Shown here piece by piece: positions 23,662-32,871 of a stretch of DNA of 64,000 bases. Within the stretch, counting starts at the first letter, position 1; the number at the start of each line of letters is the position of its first letter. The position numbers and the translations under genes were made by a program. This DNA is from Cellulomonas palmilytica (GTDB taxonomy: Bacteria; Actinomycetota; Actinomycetes; Actinomycetales; Cellulomonadaceae), in the NCBI RefSeq assembly GCF_021590045.1, contig NZ_CP062221.1, positions 3,286,001-3,350,000 on the forward strand. Direction: 5' to 3'. The notes under the pieces were generated by a model that saw nothing but the letters and a program-made list of their open reading frames with translations, was not told the origin of the DNA and did no database searches.

Positions 23662-24699
23662 ATGTCCGTCCAGTCACCCGTCGAGCCCGAGAGCGATCTC
23701 GCGCCGGCACCGCGGCAGCCGCGCCGCGTGGGCTTCTCCCAGACGCTGAGCCGCTGGGACGTCAAGGTCTCGCCCTACCTGTACATCTCGCCGTTCTTCA
23801 TCCTGTTCTTCATCACGGGCCTGTTCCCGATCCTGTACACGGGCTACGTCTCCGTGCACAAGTGGCAGCTCCTGCAGGGCCAGGGTGACTTCGTCGGCTT
23901 CGACAACTACACCCAGGTGTTCCAGCAGAAGGACTTCTGGCTGTCCCTGCGCAACACCCTCTCGATCTTCGTCATCTCGGCCGTCCCCCAGGTCATCGCC
24001 GCGATCCTCATCGCCGCGTTCCTCGACCAGAACCTGCGCGCCAAGACGTTCTGGCGCATGGGCGTCCTGCTCCCCTACGTCGTCGCCCCCGTGGCCGTCG
24101 GCCTCATCTTCGGTCGCCTCTTCGCCGACCAGTCCGGCCTCATCAACAGCTGGCTCGGGGTGTTCGGGATCGACCCGGTGGGCTGGCACGTCGACCCCCT
24201 GGCGAGCCACATCGCGATCGCGACGATGGTCAACTTCCGCTGGACCGGCTACAACGCGCTGATCTTCCTGGCCGCGATGCAGGCCGTGCCCCGCGAGCTC
24301 TACGAGGCCGCGATCATCGACGGTGCCGGGCGCGTCCGGAGCTTCTTCTCCGTGACCATCCCGCAGATCCGCGCGACCGTCGTGTTCGTCGTGATCACGT
24401 CGACCATCGGTGGTCTGCAGATCTTCGACGAGCCGCGCGTGTTCGACAGCGCGGGTGCCGGTGGCGCCTCGCGCCAGTGGCTCACGACGACGCTGTACCT
24501 GTACAACACCGGCTGGAGCGGCCAGTACAACCTCGGTCGCGCCGCCGCCGTCGCATGGCTGCTGTTCCTGCTGATCCTCGCGATCGGTCTCGTCAACTTC
24601 GCGCTCACCCAGCGGATCGCCAGTGGATCCTCGTCGGGCCCGGGCAAGAAGGCGAAGAAGCAGTCCAGGCGCTACGACGCGAACAGGAAGTCGGCATGA
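23662..24699 (+). CDS. Sugar ABC transporter permease (MalF-like)
   Basis: A 345-residue inner-membrane permease with six predicted transmembrane segments, starting at YLYISPFFILFFITGLFPIL. The EAA loop that docks the ATPase reads LYEAAIIDGAGRVRSFFSVT. The C-terminal tail is basic (KKAKKQSRR). ATG 23662 has GAGG 5 nt upstream; the preceding GTG 23656 overlaps that site and is less likely. The stop overlaps the next permease start as ATGA. It forms the channel with the downstream permease for the oligosaccharide delivered by the lipoprotein. Confidence 0.93.
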   Translation: MSVQSPVEPESDLAPAPRQPRRVGFSQTLSRWDVKVSPYLYISPFFILFFITGLFPILYTGYVSVHKWQLLQGQGDFVGFDNYTQVFQQKDFWLSLRNTLSIFVISAVPQVIAAILIAAFLDQNLRAKTFWRMGVLLPYVVAPVAVGLIFGRLFADQSGLINSWLGVFGIDPVGWHVDPLASHIAIATMVNFRWTGYNALIFLAAMQAVPRELYEAAIIDGAGRVRSFFSVTIPQIRATVVFVVITSTIGGLQIFDEPRVFDSAGAGGASRQWLTTTLYLYNTGWSGQYNLGRAAAVAWLLFLLILAIGLVNFALTQRIASGSSSGPGKKAKKQSRRYDANRKSA

Positions 24700-25610
24700 A
24701 CTCCATCCCCGCCATCGAGCAGATCGCCGGCCGCGGTGCCGCGCGGGCTGCCGCGCGCCGGACGAACCGCAGGGTGGGTGGCTACGACCGCCGCCCGCAC
24801 TGGGTGAGCTACGTCCTGCTCGGCATCGTCGTGCTGATCGGCATCCTGCCGATCTACTACACGCTCGTCATCGGGTCCTCCGACCCGGTCGCGATCGCAC
24901 AGAAGGCTCTGCCCCAGGTCTTCCCGGACGCGAGCCTGTTCGACAACTTCAAGCGGGTCATCGACGCGGACGCCTTCAGCTTCTGGAAGGCCGTCTGGAA
25001 CTCGGTGGTCATCGCGGTCGTCGTCTCGGCGTCCACGGTGCTGTTCTCCACGCTCGCCGGGTTCGCGTTCGCGAAGCTGCGCTTCCCCGGCCGCCGGGGG
25101 CTGCTGGTCTTCGTCATCGCGACGATGGCCATCCCCACGCAGCTCGGCGTCGTCCCGCTGTACATCATCATGACGAAGCTCGGCTGGATCGGGCACCTGC
25201 AGGCCATCATCGTCCCGGCCCTGGTCGGCGCGTTCGGTGTGTTCTGGATGACGCAGTACCTCGAGGAGGCTCTCCCCTACGAGCTCATCGAAGCCGCCCG
25301 CGTCGACGGTGCCTCCATGTTCCGCACGTTCTGGTCCATCGCCCTCCCGGCCGCACGGCCGGCAGCCGCGATGCTCGCGCTGTTCACGTTCGTCGCCCAG
25401 TGGGTCAACTTCTTCTGGCCGTCGATCGTGCTCAACAGCCAGAACCCGACGCTGCCACTGGCGATCCGCCTGCTGCAGCAGAACTACTTCGTCGACTACT
25501 CGCTGATCATGGCGGGCGTGTTCCTCATGACGCTCCCGCTGCTCGTCCTGTTCGCGTTCGCCGGCCGCCAGCTGGTGGCAGGCATCATGGCCGGAGCAGT
25601 CAAGGGCTGA
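24696..25610 (+). CDS. Sugar ABC transporter permease (MalG-like)
   Basis: A 304-residue permease with six membrane segments and the EAA motif IEAARVDGASMFRTFWSIAL near residue 195. The N-terminal 30 residues are basic and cytoplasmic. WVSYVLLGIVVLIGILPIYY is the first membrane segment, and the last ends FAGRQLVAGIMAGAVKG, a form common in MalG-type proteins. It is coupled to the preceding permease by a 4-bp overlap and followed by a 30-bp perfect palindrome that ends the operon. Confidence 0.94.
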   Translation: MNSIPAIEQIAGRGAARAAARRTNRRVGGYDRRPHWVSYVLLGIVVLIGILPIYYTLVIGSSDPVAIAQKALPQVFPDASLFDNFKRVIDADAFSFWKAVWNSVVIAVVVSASTVLFSTLAGFAFAKLRFPGRRGLLVFVIATMAIPTQLGVVPLYIIMTKLGWIGHLQAIIVPALVGAFGVFWMTQYLEEALPYELIEAARVDGASMFRTFWSIALPAARPAAAMLALFTFVAQWVNFFWPSIVLNSQNPTLPLAIRLLQQNYFVDYSLIMAGVFLMTLPLLVLFAFAGRQLVAGIMAGAVKG

Positions 25611-25618
25611 TCCTCCAC

Positions 25619-25648
25619 GGTCGGGCCGGCGACGTCGCCGGCCCGACC
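25619..25648 (+). terminator. Terminator of the sugar importer operon
   Basis: ggtcgggccggcgac followed directly by its reverse complement gtcgccggcccgacc is a perfect 30-bp palindrome beginning 8 bp after the permease stop. Confidence 0.8.
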
Positions 25649-25723
25649 CGGTGGTCCACGGGCCGCCAGGCACCAGGCCCCGGGACCCGGACGACTGCCT
25701 GGCACACGAAAGGGAACTGACCG

Positions 25724-26773
25724 ATGGTGGTCGAGAACTCTCCCCTCGCCCTCGCCGGCGACGACCGACCCACGGCTCCGACGCTCGAGCAGGTCGCCGA
25801 GCGAGCCGGTGTGTCCCGGTCGACCGCGTCGCGGGCGATCAACGGCGGGCTGCGCGTCTCACCCGACGCGCTCGCCGCCGTGGAGGCCGCGGTGGCCGAG
25901 CTGGGCTACACGCCCAACCGCGCCGCCCGCTCCCTCGTCACGAAGCGCACCGACTCGATCGCGCTCGTGGTACCCGAACCCGATGAGCGCGTCCTGTCGG
26001 ACCCGTTCTTCGCCGGCACCCTCAACGGGCTCAGCGCCGCGCTCTCCGACTCCGACATCCAGGTGGTCCTGGTGATCGCCCGCCCCGGCGAGAGCGAGCG
26101 CACGGTCCGTTACCTGCGCAACGGCCACGTCGACGGCGCGATCGTCGTGTCGCACCACCGCACCGACGACCTCGACCGTGTGCTCCTGTCCTCCCGTGTG
26201 CCGAACGTCTTCGTCGGTCGGCCGCTGTCGGTCGACCCGGACGACGTGCACTACGTCGACACCGACAACGTCGCCGGTGGCGAGCTGGCCGCGCGCCACC
26301 TCATCGAGCGCGGGACGCGTCGCATCGCGACGATCGCCGGCCCCGAGGACATGTCCGCCGGTGTCGACCGCCTCGCGGGATGGCGGACGGCGGTGCGCGC
26401 GGCCGGGCTGCCGGACGACGCGGTCCTGCACGGCGACTTCACGCTCGCGTCGGGCGCGCGCCTCGCGCGCGAGCTCGTCGAGCGGTTCCCGGACGTCGAC
26501 GGCGTGTTCATCGCCTCCGACCTGATGGCCGCGGGTGCGCTCGCCGCGTTCTCCGAGCTCGGCAAGGACGTCCCGGGCGACATCAAGGTCGTCGGGTACG
26601 ACAACATCGGGGTGGCCGCGTCCACGACGCCTCCGCTGACGACCGTCGTGCAGCCGGTCGTGTCCATGGCGCGGGCCGCGGGTCAGCGCCTCCTGGCGCA
26701 GCTCCACGGCGAGTCGCTCTCACGCGAGCCGCTGATCTTCGCGCCCGAGCTGATCGTCCGCGCCTCCGCCTGA
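25724..26773 (+). CDS. LacI-family repressor, CelR/CebR-like
   Basis: A 349-residue regulator with the LacI helix-turn-helix TLEQVAERAGVSRSTASRAI (about residues 19-38), hinge segment LGYTPNRAARSLVTKRT, and a periplasmic-binding-protein-like sensor domain ending TTVVQPVVSMARAAGQRLL. The conserved DxxxxGGxxAxxHL-type segment (DNVAGGELAARHLI) is present. It lies directly behind the importer whose promoter carries two CelR-type operators, so it most likely represses that operon and is released by cellobiose. RBS AAAGGGA precedes ATG 25724. No CelR box lies upstream of its own gene. Confidence 0.92.
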   Translation: MVVENSPLALAGDDRPTAPTLEQVAERAGVSRSTASRAINGGLRVSPDALAAVEAAVAELGYTPNRAARSLVTKRTDSIALVVPEPDERVLSDPFFAGTLNGLSAALSDSDIQVVLVIARPGESERTVRYLRNGHVDGAIVVSHHRTDDLDRVLLSSRVPNVFVGRPLSVDPDDVHYVDTDNVAGGELAARHLIERGTRRIATIAGPEDMSAGVDRLAGWRTAVRAAGLPDDAVLHGDFTLASGARLARELVERFPDVDGVFIASDLMAAGALAAFSELGKDVPGDIKVVGYDNIGVAASTTPPLTTVVQPVVSMARAAGQRLLAQLHGESLSREPLIFAPELIVRASA

Positions 26774-26904
26774 GTCCCGCCCCGCGCGCGAGGCAGGGGG
26801 TCGTGCGCGGGCGGGAGAGAGGTGCACGCCCGCGCAGCGGCGCGACGGCCGTGGCCGCGGCGCGCGACGGTGTGCGCCGCCAGGACGAGCCGCGACGCGG
26901 GTGG

Positions 26905-26910
26905 CAGAGT
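26905..26910 (+). promoter_or_regulatory. Possible leaderless -10 for glutamate dehydrogenase
   Basis: CAGAGT ends 6 nt before GTG 26917; the gene has no Shine-Dalgarno sequence. The hexamer is one base from TANNNT, so support is modest. Confidence 0.3.
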
Positions 26911-26916
26911 GGCGGC

Positions 26917-28158
26917 GTGACGTCACCGTTGACCACCGCCCAGGCCCAGCTCGCGTCCGCCGTCGAGATCCTCGGGTACTCCCCCGGGCTGCACGAGATG
27001 CTCGCGACCCCGCGGCGGGAGATGAACGTCGCCGTCCCGCTGCGCCGCGACTCGGGCGAGATCGTGATGTTCCACGGCTACCGCGTGCAGCACAACATCT
27101 CGCGCGGCCCCGGCAAGGGCGGGCTGCGCTACGCGGCGTCGGTCGACATCGACGAGGTCCGCGCGCTCGCGATGTGGATGACGTGGAAGTGCGCCGTGGT
27201 CGACGTCCCGTACGGCGGCGCCAAGGGCGGGGTGACGATCGAGCCCGCGCACTACTCGACCGCCGAGCTCGAGCGCGTCACGCGGCGCTACACGTCGGAG
27301 ATCATGCCGATCATCGGCCCCGAGCGGGACATCATGGCGTCTGACATCGGCACCGACGAGCAGACCATGGCGTGGGTGATGGACACGTACTCGGTGAACC
27401 TCGGGTACACGATCCCGGGCGTGACGACGGGCAAGCCGTTCGCCGTCGGCGGCTCGCTGGGGCGCGCGACGGCGACGGGCCGCGGTGTGGTGCACGCGGC
27501 CGAGGCGGCCCTCGCGGACGACGGCGTGACCCTCCCCGAGGTGACCGCGGCGGTCCAGGGGTTCGGCAAGGTCGGCTCGCACGCGGTGCGCTGGCTCCAC
27601 GAGGGCGGCGCCCGTGTGGTGGCCGTGACCGACGTGGACGGCGGGACCCGTGCGGACGGCGGGCTGGACGTGCCCGCGCTGCTGGCGCACGCGGCGGCCG
27701 GCGGGCGCGTCGCGGACTTCCCCGGCGGGACGCCCGTGTCCAACGCCGAGCTGCTCGCGCTGGACGTGGACCTGCTGGTGCCCGCGGCGGTCGAGGGGGT
27801 GCTCGACGAGACCACGGCCGCGGGGGTCAAGGCGCGCTGGGTGGTCGAGGGCGCGAACGGACCGACGACCCCCGAGGGCGACCGGGTGCTCGCCGACCGC
27901 GGCATCGTCGTCGTGCCGGACATCCTGGCGAACGCGGGCGGCGTGGTGGTGTCGTACTTCGAGTGGGTGCAGGCGAACCAGGCCTACTGGTGGACCGCGG
28001 AGGAGATCGCGGACCGGCTCGCGCTGCGCATGCGGACCGCGTACGACGCGGTGGCCCGCACGGCGCGCGAGCAGTCGCTCACGCTGCGGGACGCGGCGCT
28101 GACGATCGGCGTGCAGCGCGTCGCGGAGGCGCACCAGATCCGCGGGCTGTACCCCTGA
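26917..28158 (+). CDS. Glu/Leu/Phe/Val dehydrogenase family protein (probable glutamate dehydrogenase)
   Basis: A 413-residue amino acid dehydrogenase that reversibly deaminates glutamate to 2-oxoglutarate with NAD(P). The substrate-binding block HNISRGPGKGGLRYAASVD and the catalytic-lysine block VPYGGAKGG (near residue 107) are intact. The Rossmann fingerprint is AVQGFGKVGSHAVRWLHEGG (about residues 209-228). ANAGGVVVSYFEW near the C-terminus is family-typical. Length and FEWVQ favour the bacterial/archaeal type 2 enzyme. It stands alone, with no operon partner. It may interact metabolically with the nitrogen assimilation genes further right, but shared regulation is not visible. Confidence 0.92.
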   Translation: MTSPLTTAQAQLASAVEILGYSPGLHEMLATPRREMNVAVPLRRDSGEIVMFHGYRVQHNISRGPGKGGLRYAASVDIDEVRALAMWMTWKCAVVDVPYGGAKGGVTIEPAHYSTAELERVTRRYTSEIMPIIGPERDIMASDIGTDEQTMAWVMDTYSVNLGYTIPGVTTGKPFAVGGSLGRATATGRGVVHAAEAALADDGVTLPEVTAAVQGFGKVGSHAVRWLHEGGARVVAVTDVDGGTRADGGLDVPALLAHAAAGGRVADFPGGTPVSNAELLALDVDLLVPAAVEGVLDETTAAGVKARWVVEGANGPTTPEGDRVLADRGIVVVPDILANAGGVVVSYFEWVQANQAYWWTAEEIADRLALRMRTAYDAVARTAREQSLTLRDAALTIGVQRVAEAHQIRGLYP

Positions 28159-28173
28159 GCCCGGCGGAGGCCG

Positions 28174-28653
28174 TCAGCCTTCGCGCGTGAGCGTGAGCCG
28201 CTCCCCCGAGGCTGCGACGAGGTCGACCCGCGCCGCGTCGGCCATGGGGTCGGCCGTGGGGTCGGCCGCAGGGCCACCCGCGGGGTCGGGACGGTCGGCG
28301 AGCGGCTCGAGCGCGGTGACCGGGGTTCCGTCGGGTGCCCGCAGCTCGAGCGGCTCGTGCAGCAGGCGCAGCAGCTCGGCCTCCTGGTGCATCGCGGCAG
28401 GCGGACCCGCCATGAGCGTGGACGCGACGGGCCCGAACGTGAGCGTGTCGCCGTCGACCGACCACGTCCCCCGTAGGCGGTTCACGCCCCCCGTCCCGTA
28501 CACCTGGCCGTCGCCCTCGAACGTCAGGCTCGCGACGCGCGCGGGCTCGGGCGCGCTGTGGTCGCCGCCGGGCGGCACCGACGGGGCCTCGTCGACGACG
28601 GCGGGTGTCTGCGTGCGCACGTCCACCCGCCACTGTCCGACCAGTCGCAGCAT
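28174..28653 (-). CDS. META-domain-like protein
   Basis: A 159-residue protein opening LVGQWRVD and containing LTFEGDGQVYGTGGVNRLRG and WSVDGDTLTFGPVASTLMAG. These are the repeated beta-strand elements of the META/HslJ domain, including the N-R-L-x-G core and the T-x-M-A-x turn. A PAD-rich insert (PAADPTADPMADAARV) comes near the end. No signal peptide is visible, so it is probably cytoplasmic. ATG 28653 is 6 nt from CATGAT. Function unknown; META proteins in other bacteria are linked to novobiocin resistance and motility. Confidence 0.75.
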   Translation of the reverse strand: MLRLVGQWRVDVRTQTPAVVDEAPSVPPGGDHSAPEPARVASLTFEGDGQVYGTGGVNRLRGTWSVDGDTLTFGPVASTLMAGPPAAMHQEAELLRLLHEPLELRAPDGTPVTALEPLADRPDPAGGPAADPTADPMADAARVDLVAASGERLTLTREG

Positions 28654-28659
28654 GCGTCG

Positions 28660-28665
28660 ATCATG
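28660..28665 (-). promoter_or_regulatory. Candidate leaderless -10 for the META gene
   Basis: Minus-strand CATGAT, 6 nt before ATG 28653. The surrounding ggtgccatgatcga is identical upstream of hemH at 30656-30669. Confidence 0.4.
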
Positions 28666-28726
28666 GCACCGGCGCGACCGGCACGCCCGACGCGCGCCGG
28701 TCGCGGGGCCGAGGAACGGCGGGCGG

Positions 28727-29425
28727 TCAGCCGCGCGGCTGGCGCTCCGCCCACGCCTCGAGCGTCGTGCGGGGGCCGGTGTAGAACGGCACCTCCTCGC
28801 GCACGTGCAGGCGTGCCTCGGTGTTCCGCAGCTCGCGCATGAGGTCGACGATGCGGTGCAGCTCGGGCGCCTCGAACGCGAGCAGCCACTCGTAGTCACC
28901 GAGCGCGAACGCCGACACGGTGTTGGCGCGCACGTCCGCGTAGTCGCGCGCGGCCTGGCCGTGCTCGACGAGCATGCGGCGCCGGTCGTCCTCGGGCAGG
29001 ACGTACCAGTCGTAGGACCGCACGAACGGGTAGACGCACAGGTACGCGCCGGGTTCCTCACCCGCGAGGAACGCGGGTACGTGGCTGCGGTTGAACTCCG
29101 CCGCGCGATGCAGCCCGACCACGGACCACACCGGCAGCAGGTGCCGGCCGAGGTCGCTCGCGCGCAGGCGCTGGTAGGCGCCCTGCACCTGCTCGACGGT
29201 CTCGGCGTGCCACCAGACCATGAGGTCCGCGTCGGCCCGGAGCCCGGCGACGTCGTACCAGCCGCGCACGACCAGCTCGGCGTCCTCGCCCACGGCGGCC
29301 TGCGCGTCCGCGATCAGCGCGGCGCGCTCGTCGTCGTCGGCGGGCAGCACCTCCTCGAGCGCGAAGACGGACCACATCGTGTAGCGGACGGTGGCGTTGA
29401 GGGCCTCGTGGTCGACGTCGGTCAC
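28727..29425 (-). CDS. chdC: Coproheme decarboxylase (hydrogen peroxide-dependent)
   Basis: Converts coproheme to haem b, the last step of the coproporphyrin-dependent pathway of Gram-positive bacteria. The 232-residue chlorite-dismutase-fold protein has [29 protein letters not shown] with the catalytic tyrosine, and [19 protein letters not shown] holding the proximal haem histidine. It ends with [12 protein letters not shown] and a C-terminal [12 protein letters not shown] 29425 has AAGGA 7 nt upstream. It lies 79 bp behind hemH on the same strand, so ferrochelatase and decarboxylase are co-transcribed. Confidence 0.94.
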   Translation of the reverse strand: MTDVDHEALNATVRYTMWSVFALEEVLPADDDERAALIADAQAAVGEDAELVVRGWYDVAGLRADADLMVWWHAETVEQVQGAYQRLRASDLGRHLLPVWSVVGLHRAAEFNRSHVPAFLAGEEPGAYLCVYPFVRSYDWYVLPEDDRRRMLVEHGQAARDYADVRANTVSAFALGDYEWLLAFEAPELHRIVDLMRELRNTEARLHVREEVPFYTGPRTTLEAWAERQPRG

Positions 29426-29504
29426 GCGAGGTTCCTTTCCTGGTACGACGAGCGTGCGGCGGGACGACGGCGGCCCGGGGCCGGGACGCCGTGAGGGGAG
29501 GAGG

Positions 29505-30653
29505 TCAGCTCTGCGGGTCGACGGAGCACGCGGCGGGGCGGCCCGAGTCGACCCCGGCCTGCCGGCGGCAGCACCCGGGCGCGCACACGTCGCGCCACGC
29601 CGGCAGCGCACCGACCGTGGCGCGCACCGGGGCCTGCTCGCCCGCGGCGAGGGCGCGCTCGGTGGCGGCCCGCTCGAGGATCAGGTCGACGAGGCCGCGT
29701 ACGAACGGCTCGCGCGTCCCGACCGTGTCCGCGCGCACGGCGGTGAGGCCGAGCGAGTCGGCGGTCTCCAGCGCCTCGGTGTCGAGGTCGTACACGACCT
29801 CCATGTGGTCGGAGACGAAGCCGATCGGCGACAGCACGACCGACTGCACCCCCTGACCGGCGAGCGCCGTGAGCAGGTCGTTGACGTCGGGCTCGAGCCA
29901 CGGCTGGCTCGGCGGGCCGGAGCGCGAGCAGTACGCGAGGTCCCACTCGATCGCACGGCCGAGCCGCTCGCCCACCGCGGCCGCGACGCTCGCGGCGACG
30001 TCGAGGTGCTGCGCGGAGTAGGACGCGCCGCTCACGGCGGACGCCTCCTCCATGGTGTCGGGGATCGAGTGCGTCACGAACACCACGCGCGCGTCGTCGG
30101 GCACCTTGCCGAGGGCCTCGGCCACGGCGTCCACGTTCGCCTCGACGAAGCCGGGGTGGTTGAAGTAGGCGCGGAGCTTGTCGAGCCGCAGCGGCTGCTC
30201 GTCGTCGAACCCGAGCTCGTCGCGCAGCTCCTCGAGCGCCGTCCAGAAGTCCTCGCGGTACTGGCGGCAGCCCGAGTAGGACGCGTACGCGCTGGTCACG
30301 AGCGCGAGGATGCGGCGGTGGCCGTCGGCGTGCGCCGCGGCGAGGGCGTCCTTGGTGTAGGGCGTCCAGTTGCGGTTGCCCCACACGACGGGCAGGTCGA
30401 CGCCGCGCCGCGCGAGCTCGTCGGTGAGCGCGCGCTGCAGCGCGAGGTTCTGGCCGTTGATGGGGCTGGCCCCGCCGAAGTGGTGGTAGTGCTCGGCCAC
30501 CTCGGCCAGCCGCTCGTCGGGGATCCCCTTGCCCGCCGTCACGTTGCGCAGGAACGGCAGCACGTCGTCGGGGCCGTCCGGGCCGCCGAACGAGGCGAGC
30601 AGGAGGGCGTCGTAGGGCGCTGCCGGGCTCAGGGAGGACTCGTCGTGAGGCAC
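29505..30653 (-). CDS. hemH: Ferrochelatase (coproporphyrin III ferrochelatase) with [2Fe-2S]-type cysteines
   Basis: Inserts iron into coproporphyrin III, upstream of ChdC. The 382-residue protein has [29 protein letters not shown] with the metal-binding histidine near 194, and [14 protein letters not shown] with the catalytic glutamate. Cysteines in YSGCRQY and C-terminal DVCAPGCC could supply the [2Fe-2S] ligands found in actinobacterial ferrochelatases. GTG 30653 lies 6 nt from CATGAT and lacks a ribosome site, suggesting a leaderless mRNA. Next gene: chdC. Confidence 0.94.
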   Translation of the reverse strand: MPHDESSLSPAAPYDALLLASFGGPDGPDDVLPFLRNVTAGKGIPDERLAEVAEHYHHFGGASPINGQNLALQRALTDELARRGVDLPVVWGNRNWTPYTKDALAAAHADGHRRILALVTSAYASYSGCRQYREDFWTALEELRDELGFDDEQPLRLDKLRAYFNHPGFVEANVDAVAEALGKVPDDARVVFVTHSIPDTMEEASAVSGASYSAQHLDVAASVAAAVGERLGRAIEWDLAYCSRSGPPSQPWLEPDVNDLLTALAGQGVQSVVLSPIGFVSDHMEVVYDLDTEALETADSLGLTAVRADTVGTREPFVRGLVDLILERAATERALAAGEQAPVRATVGALPAWRDVCAPGCCRRQAGVDSGRPAACSVDPQS

Positions 30654-30659
30654 CCCTCG

Positions 30660-30665
30660 ATCATG
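30660..30665 (-). promoter_or_regulatory. Candidate leaderless -10 for hemH-chdC
   Basis: Minus-strand CATGAT, 6 nt before GTG 30653, close to the TATGAT form. The same block precedes the META gene. Confidence 0.4.
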
Positions 30666-30733
30666 GCACCGGGACTCCGGGACGGCTTCGCGTCACGCGT
30701 GCCGACGGGCAGTGAGATCGACCCGACAAGGTG

Positions 30734-31249
30734 TCAGCAACCGGTCGGCTGGTGCGCGGGCTGCAGCGCCATCGCGTCCGCGAGGGCGTTGGCCCACTCC
30801 TCCACGAGCCCGAAGTTGCGGTGGTCGCCCGCGCGCGCCCGTGCACCGGCGATGATCGCGCGCTCCGTGAACGACAGCGCCGCCATGTCGAGCCGGCCGC
30901 GGAAGCTGCGGTGACCGCGAGCGCGCAGCGCCGCGCCGAGCGCGGCGAGCTCGTGCGGCGAGTTCGCCGCGGCCGCGGGCTGCGTCGCGAGCCCGGACGA
31001 GAACAGCCAGACGAGCGACGGGACGCCACCGGCCTCGACGCGCTCCGCGAACGCACGCGCCGCGGGCAGCCAGTGCCCCGTGTAGACCGCGGAGCCCAGG
31101 ACGAGCGCGTCGTACCCCTGGGCGTCGACGACGTCCTCGGGTTCCTGGAGCTCGACCGCGTGACCCCGTGCGCGCAGCACCTCGGCCACGCGTTCGCCGA
31201 TCCCCCACGTCCCGCCGTGCCGGGACGCCACCGCGACGAGCACCCGCAT
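30734..31249 (-). CDS. Flavodoxin-domain protein (HemG-like)
   Basis: A 171-residue flavodoxin-fold protein. MRVLVAVASRHGGTWGIGERV is the FMN phosphate loop region, followed by YDALVLGSAVYTGHWLPAAR and LVWLFSSGLA. The three blocks match the flavodoxin_5/HemG group, which includes the protoporphyrinogen oxidase HemG. Closeness to hemH and chdC makes a redox role near haem synthesis attractive, but Gram-positive bacteria normally use CgoX (HemY) for that step, so it is unproven. ATG 31249 has AGGAGG at 5 nt; GTG 31255 overlaps that site. Confidence 0.8.
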   Translation of the reverse strand: MRVLVAVASRHGGTWGIGERVAEVLRARGHAVELQEPEDVVDAQGYDALVLGSAVYTGHWLPAARAFAERVEAGGVPSLVWLFSSGLATQPAAAANSPHELAALGAALRARGHRSFRGRLDMAALSFTERAIIAGARARAGDHRNFGLVEEWANALADAMALQPAHQPTGC

Positions 31250-31372
31250 GCGCACCTCCTGGTCCGTTCCACCTGCGTGCTGGCCCGTCCATCGTCCGCT
31301 GGACGGACGCGCAGCGGATGGGCCATGAGTCCCGAGACATGACCAGGCACGACGTCCGCGGCGTGAGCCTGC

Positions 31373-31837
31373 TCACCTGATCGTGGCCTGGCGCTCCCGG
31401 AGCCGTTCGGTGAGGCGGCGCAGCGCCGCGAGCTCGTCGGCGTCGAGCGCGCCGCCGACGAGCCGGTGGATCTGGTCGACGTGCCGGCGCCCGATCTCGC
31501 GCTGCACGCGGGCACCCTCGTCGGTGAGCGTCACGACGACGCCGCGCCCGTCGTCGGGCGCGGGCGACCGGTGCACGAGGCCCTGGTGCTCGAGCCGCTC
31601 GACCATGCGCGACAGGCTCGGCTGCGACAGCAGGCTCTGCGCCCCGAGCTCGCGCAGGCGAGCGGCGCGACCCTCGCAGCCCGACAGCGTGAACAGCACG
31701 TCGTACTCGCGGACCGAGAGGTCACCCCAGACGTCCTCGGCGGAGAACCGCCGCATGAGCGCGACCTGCGCGCGGAACAGCGACTCCCACGCCTCCGCGG
31801 CCTCGCGCGGGGTAGCACGGCGGGGGCTCGTCGTCAT
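31373..31837 (-). CDS. MarR-family transcriptional regulator
   Basis: A 154-residue winged-helix regulator. WGDLSVREYDVLFTLSGCEG, LRELGAQSLLSQPSLSRMVE (recognition helix) and VHRSPAPDDGRGVVVTLTDE (wing with the D-x-R salt bridge) are typical. Strong RBS GAGGAGG precedes ATG 31837. It is upstream of the flavodoxin gene by 123 bp, which makes that gene a plausible target. Inducer unknown. TTAA-containing bases near 31883-31893 may hold its own operator. Confidence 0.9.
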   Translation of the reverse strand: MTTSPRRATPREAAEAWESLFRAQVALMRRFSAEDVWGDLSVREYDVLFTLSGCEGRAARLRELGAQSLLSQPSLSRMVERLEHQGLVHRSPAPDDGRGVVVTLTDEGARVQREIGRRHVDQIHRLVGGALDADELAALRRLTERLRERQATIR

Positions 31838-32216
31838 GCGCGCATCCTCCTCGACGGTCGGCGACAGGTCCGGTCAACCTCAACGATTAACCCACTCGTG
31901 GCGTGCGACGTCGTCGAGCCACGCTGGGCACGGCACGGCCGTCCAGCACCCCGGCCGCCCGCTCCGTCGTCCGCAGCACCGCCCGCGCCCACTCTGGCAC
32001 GCCGGCGCGGCGCCGTCGCGACCGGCGCACGCGCGCGGCCCGGCGCACCCCGACGGCCGGCCCGGCCGGCCGACGTCCTCGACCGCGCCCGCGCGCCGGG
32101 CCGTCGTGACCCCCACTCCCGTTCCCTCGGGTCACGACGGCCCGGCGGCGCACACGGGGACCGGGGCTGCCCGCACGGGCGAGCCCCTGCCGGTCCCGTG
32201 CGTCTAGCCTGGTGCG
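31838..32216. other. Divergent intergenic region, MarR gene to NYN gene
   Basis: Contains a relatively A+T-rich patch around 31876-31893 (caacctcaacgattaaccc) that probably holds the MarR promoter or operator. About 250 bp of very GC-rich sequence without a convincing gene follow, and then TAGCCT (32205-32210) serving the NYN gene. Confidence 0.4.
32205..32210 (+). promoter_or_regulatory. Leaderless -10 element for the NYN-domain gene
   Basis: TAGCCT ends 6 nt before ATG 32217, with no Shine-Dalgarno sequence between. Confidence 0.5.
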
Positions 32217-32801
32217 ATGAGCACAGCGAGCGACTCCGGCACGTCCGGGACCACGTACGTCGTCGTCGACGGGGAGAACATCGACGCGACGCTCGGGACC
32301 GCGATCCTCCAGGCGCGCCCCGCCCCGGACCAGCGTCCGCGCTGGGAGCGCGTGCTCGCGTTCGCGCAGAAGGAGTGGGGCCAGGACGTCAAGGGCCTGT
32401 TCTTCCTCAACGCGTCGAGCGGCTCGCTGCCCATGAGCTTCGTGCAGGCGCTCCTCGCGATCGGCTTCCAGCCGATCCCGCTGTCGGGCGAGTCGTACGA
32501 GAAGGTCGTCGACATCGGCATCAAGCGCACGCTCGAGGCCATCGCCGGGCGCGCGGGCGACGTCATGCTCGTCAGCCACGACGGCGACTTCGCGGGCGAG
32601 CTCGCGACGCTGGTCGAGGACCCGACGCGGCGCACCGGCCTCATCGCGTTCCGCGAGTTCACGTCGACCGCGCTGTCCGGGCTCATCGGCCAGGGCCTGC
32701 AGACGTTCGACCTCGAGCACGACGTCAACGCGTTCAACGTGCAGCTGCCACGCGTCCGGATCATCCCGCTCGACGAGTTCGACCCGACGCGCTACCTCTG
32801 A
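32217..32801 (+). CDS. NYN-domain protein (putative PIN-like ribonuclease)
   Basis: A 194-residue protein with the NYN/PIN-like acidic pattern: TTYVVVDGENID at residues 12-23, KVVDIGIKRTLEAI in the middle and VMLVSHDGDFAGEL with the last acidic pair. The conserved Asp residues (D of VVVDGEN, D of KVVDIG, D-x-D of SHDGDF) fit a Mg-dependent ribonuclease site. No signal peptide. It is monocistronic and leaderless. The RNA substrate is unknown. Confidence 0.88.
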   Translation: MSTASDSGTSGTTYVVVDGENIDATLGTAILQARPAPDQRPRWERVLAFAQKEWGQDVKGLFFLNASSGSLPMSFVQALLAIGFQPIPLSGESYEKVVDIGIKRTLEAIAGRAGDVMLVSHDGDFAGELATLVEDPTRRTGLIAFREFTSTALSGLIGQGLQTFDLEHDVNAFNVQLPRVRIIPLDEFDPTRYL

Positions 32802-32871
32802 CGCCGCCCGGCACCCTCGTCGCGCGGCACCAGGGCCCTTGGTCACCCTCCTGGTCACAGGTCCATAACGG

